DNA of 64,000 bases from JANXVY01 sp034408685 (lineage in GTDB: Bacteria > Pseudomonadota > Alphaproteobacteria > Rhizobiales > Hyphomicrobiaceae). Position numbers and translations under genes: made by a program. The DNA is taken from assembly GCA_034408685.1 (NCBI GenBank), contig JAWXCP010000002.1, positions 3,009 through 67,008 on the forward strand. The letters are read 5' to 3'. Positions 62,614 to 64,000 of the stretch are shown here, in pieces. How positions within the stretch are numbered: position 1 is the stretch's first letter; every line of letters starts with the position of its first letter. Below the pieces are notes generated by a model. That model ran no database searches. It saw nothing but the letters and a program-made list of their open reading frames with translations, and was not told the origin of the DNA.

Positions 62614-63882
62614 CTATTGCGGTGTCGTTTTCGTCGCGTTCAACGCACGAAATTCTTGAAACAAGGCTTCCCGATCGGCATCGGTCAATTTGGATTTTTT
62701 GCCGCTCTGCTGCCACCGTGCGAGAACTTCGTCGAATTTCGCTCGCTCGCTTTGCGTGGCGTCGGCACGAATTCCGGTTGTCGCAGCGGACCCCGGCTGC
62801 GCTGGTGTCGTGACTGCTGCTGGAGAAACCGCAGCGGTTGGCACCGTAACGGCTGGTCGCGTGCGGGCGAGCACGTCTTCAGCAATCGAATACCGCGTCC
62901 AACCCGGGACGGTCGCGGCAAGGTTTATTTCTCGCCATTTGGGGTTGAACGGTGGCTGCTGGAACTTGTCGAACTTAGCAACAAACTGCTCGATGAACCG
63001 CGTCAATCGCCGGTGGCGGTCGCTGGTCTTTGGCCAATTATAGACTGCAAGAACAGTCGACACACCGATCGACTCCACGCGTTCACCTTTCGCGATCAAA
63101 TTCGGGTAGTCCTCATGGTTCAATTCGACGGGGACGTAGTAGTCTTTGAATGCATCGGAAAATTCGATCGGTAAGAAATGGAACCCCGGCTCTGGCTTGA
63201 ATTTCGTAAACAAGTCGTTCGGTTTGGCGACCACGTGCACGACAGCGGATATTTCGCCGGTCCGCATTTTTTCAAGCGCGAGCGAGTTGTTGATGAAGAC
63301 CCGTTCGGCGGCGACGCCAAGCCTGTCGAATATGATGCCACCGGTCAAATTGGCTGCACTGCCGACGGTGTTAAAGGCGACCTTTTTTCCTTTGAGATCT
63401 GCAATCGTTTTGATCTCCGCACGCGCGTAGATGTGGGCTTCTGCAAGGAAAAACCGTGCGATATAGTGGATCCGGTCTGCGATATTGCCAACCTTTCCTT
63501 CGCGTTTGAAATGGTCGAGCACGTCGGCCTGCGTGATCGCGACATCGATACCTTTTAGATAGAGCAGGTCCGCTACGTTTCCGACGGCGCCGAACGAGAC
63601 GACCGGGAGAACGCGCAGGTTCGGCGGGTCGTCGATGACTTTGGCGATGTCGGCGGCAAACCGGATGAACGAGCCTTCGAGCAATCCGCCGGCAAGGCCA
63701 ACGGTCCACTCGTTCATTCGCTCCACATTCGGGCTTTCCCCAGCGACCTGTGGGCGTGGGGCCGGTTGAGCCTGCGGTGGCGTGACGCGGAGCTGCGGCT
63801 GTTGCGCGTTCGCGATGTTGGCGGCACCGGCGGTGCAAATGATCGCAATGACCATTGAAATCGTCAGCAATAGCCTTGGCAT
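62614..63882 (-). CDS. TAXI-family TRAP solute-binding protein
   Basis: 422 residues from ATG 63882 (GGAG upstream); ATG 63894 adds four residues. Signal peptide ISMVIAIICTAGAANIANAQQ. The body matches the TAXI family: GLAGGLLEGSFIRFAADIAKVI, DVAITQADVLDHF, AHIYARAEIKTIADLKGKKVAFNTVGSAANLTG. No TRAP membrane genes are adjacent. The last 80 residues are an Ala/Pro-rich linker and a helix (LTDADREALFQEFRALN) typical of rhizobial forms. Confidence 0.88.
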   Translation of the reverse strand: MPRLLLTISMVIAIICTAGAANIANAQQPQLRVTPPQAQPAPRPQVAGESPNVERMNEWTVGLAGGLLEGSFIRFAADIAKVIDDPPNLRVLPVVSFGAVGNVADLLYLKGIDVAITQADVLDHFKREGKVGNIADRIHYIARFFLAEAHIYARAEIKTIADLKGKKVAFNTVGSAANLTGGIIFDRLGVAAERVFINNSLALEKMRTGEISAVVHVVAKPNDLFTKFKPEPGFHFLPIEFSDAFKDYYVPVELNHEDYPNLIAKGERVESIGVSTVLAVYNWPKTSDRHRRLTRFIEQFVAKFDKFQQPPFNPKWREINLAATVPGWTRYSIAEDVLARTRPAVTVPTAAVSPAAVTTPAQPGSAATTGIRADATQSERAKFDEVLARWQQSGKKSKLTDADREALFQEFRALNATKTTPQ

Positions 63883-64000
63883 TTTGAACTCCATAAGCTT
63901 GCCTGATTACCCCGACTGATCCGCTGCGCAAGGGCGGATCGCGATGATGGATTTGTGGGGCACCGGCGGGATGGACGCCGCGACGCGGCCGAGGCGGTCG
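63883..64000. other. Right-edge sequence
   Basis: The last 118 bases hold the likely promoter of the TAXI protein and nothing recognisable. An incomplete gene may start further right. Confidence 0.4.

Overview
The window is about 62-64% GC and reads as the chromosome of an alphaproteobacterium of the order Hyphomicrobiales (Rhizobiales). Evidence: a CtrA cell-cycle regulator beside a FliJ-like gene; a BamE / ubiquinol-cytochrome-c chaperone / DUF177 / plsX block; a short Cys-containing protein of a type common in rhizobia; and complete Liv and Tct transporter operons. A DUF447 protein, a DUF6513/dihydropteroate-synthase-like protein and a DmrB/AfpA-like flavoprotein are families linked to tetrahydromethanopterin (H4MPT) C1 metabolism, which suggests a methylotroph or a close relative. 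The species cannot be named from the sequence alone.

Layout. 1-14.8 kb: a P450 cut by the left edge, a HIT protein, small secreted proteins, lutBC without lutA, a Uma2-type protein, thrS, an alpha/beta hydrolase, an NTF2-like protein, a CDGSH protein and livHMGF without livK. 14.8-22.5 kb: tkt, a repeat-tailed hypothetical, bamE, then CBP3-like chaperone, DUF177 and plsX, and an enoyl-CoA hydratase. 22.5-27.2 kb: a minus-strand H4MPT-related cluster with a vapBC pair inside it. 27.3-32.5 kb: fliJ-like, ctrA, an MBL hydrolase, a secreted paralogue, a GNAT/BcsL-like protein and a lipoprotein. 32.7-35.9 kb: a two-gene patatin module and a VWA gene, each broken by one missing base. 36-39.2 kb: tctCBA. 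39.2-43.8 kb: an SDR, a candidate two-hairpin small RNA, a PQQ-type sugar dehydrogenase, a DUF3833 fusion and a PsiF-like protein. 43.8-50.5 kb: tgt lacking its zinc ligands, a DMT transporter, tRNA-Lys, a cysteine-free Rrf2 protein with a histone-H1-like tail, maf, yacG, nadK and cutA. 50.5-54 kb: a peptidoglycan-binding-like secreted protein, a 766-base gene-free stretch with two inverted DnaA boxes, and a membrane protein with a primase-like winged-helix tail. 54-58.8 kb: a multi-subunit tungsten aldehyde oxidoreductase operon (Fe-S, AOR, FAD, MoaD-like, unknown). 58.8-64 kb: DUF2076, two large palindromes, surE, a degenerate LytM factor and a TAXI-type binding protein.

Most worth a second look: the candidate anti-Shine-Dalgarno small RNA near 40.6 kb, the zinc-less Tgt, the Rrf2/H1-tail fusion, the AOR operon with its unknown fifth gene, the toxin-antitoxin pair inside the H4MPT cluster, and the paired palindromes touching the surE ribosome binding site.
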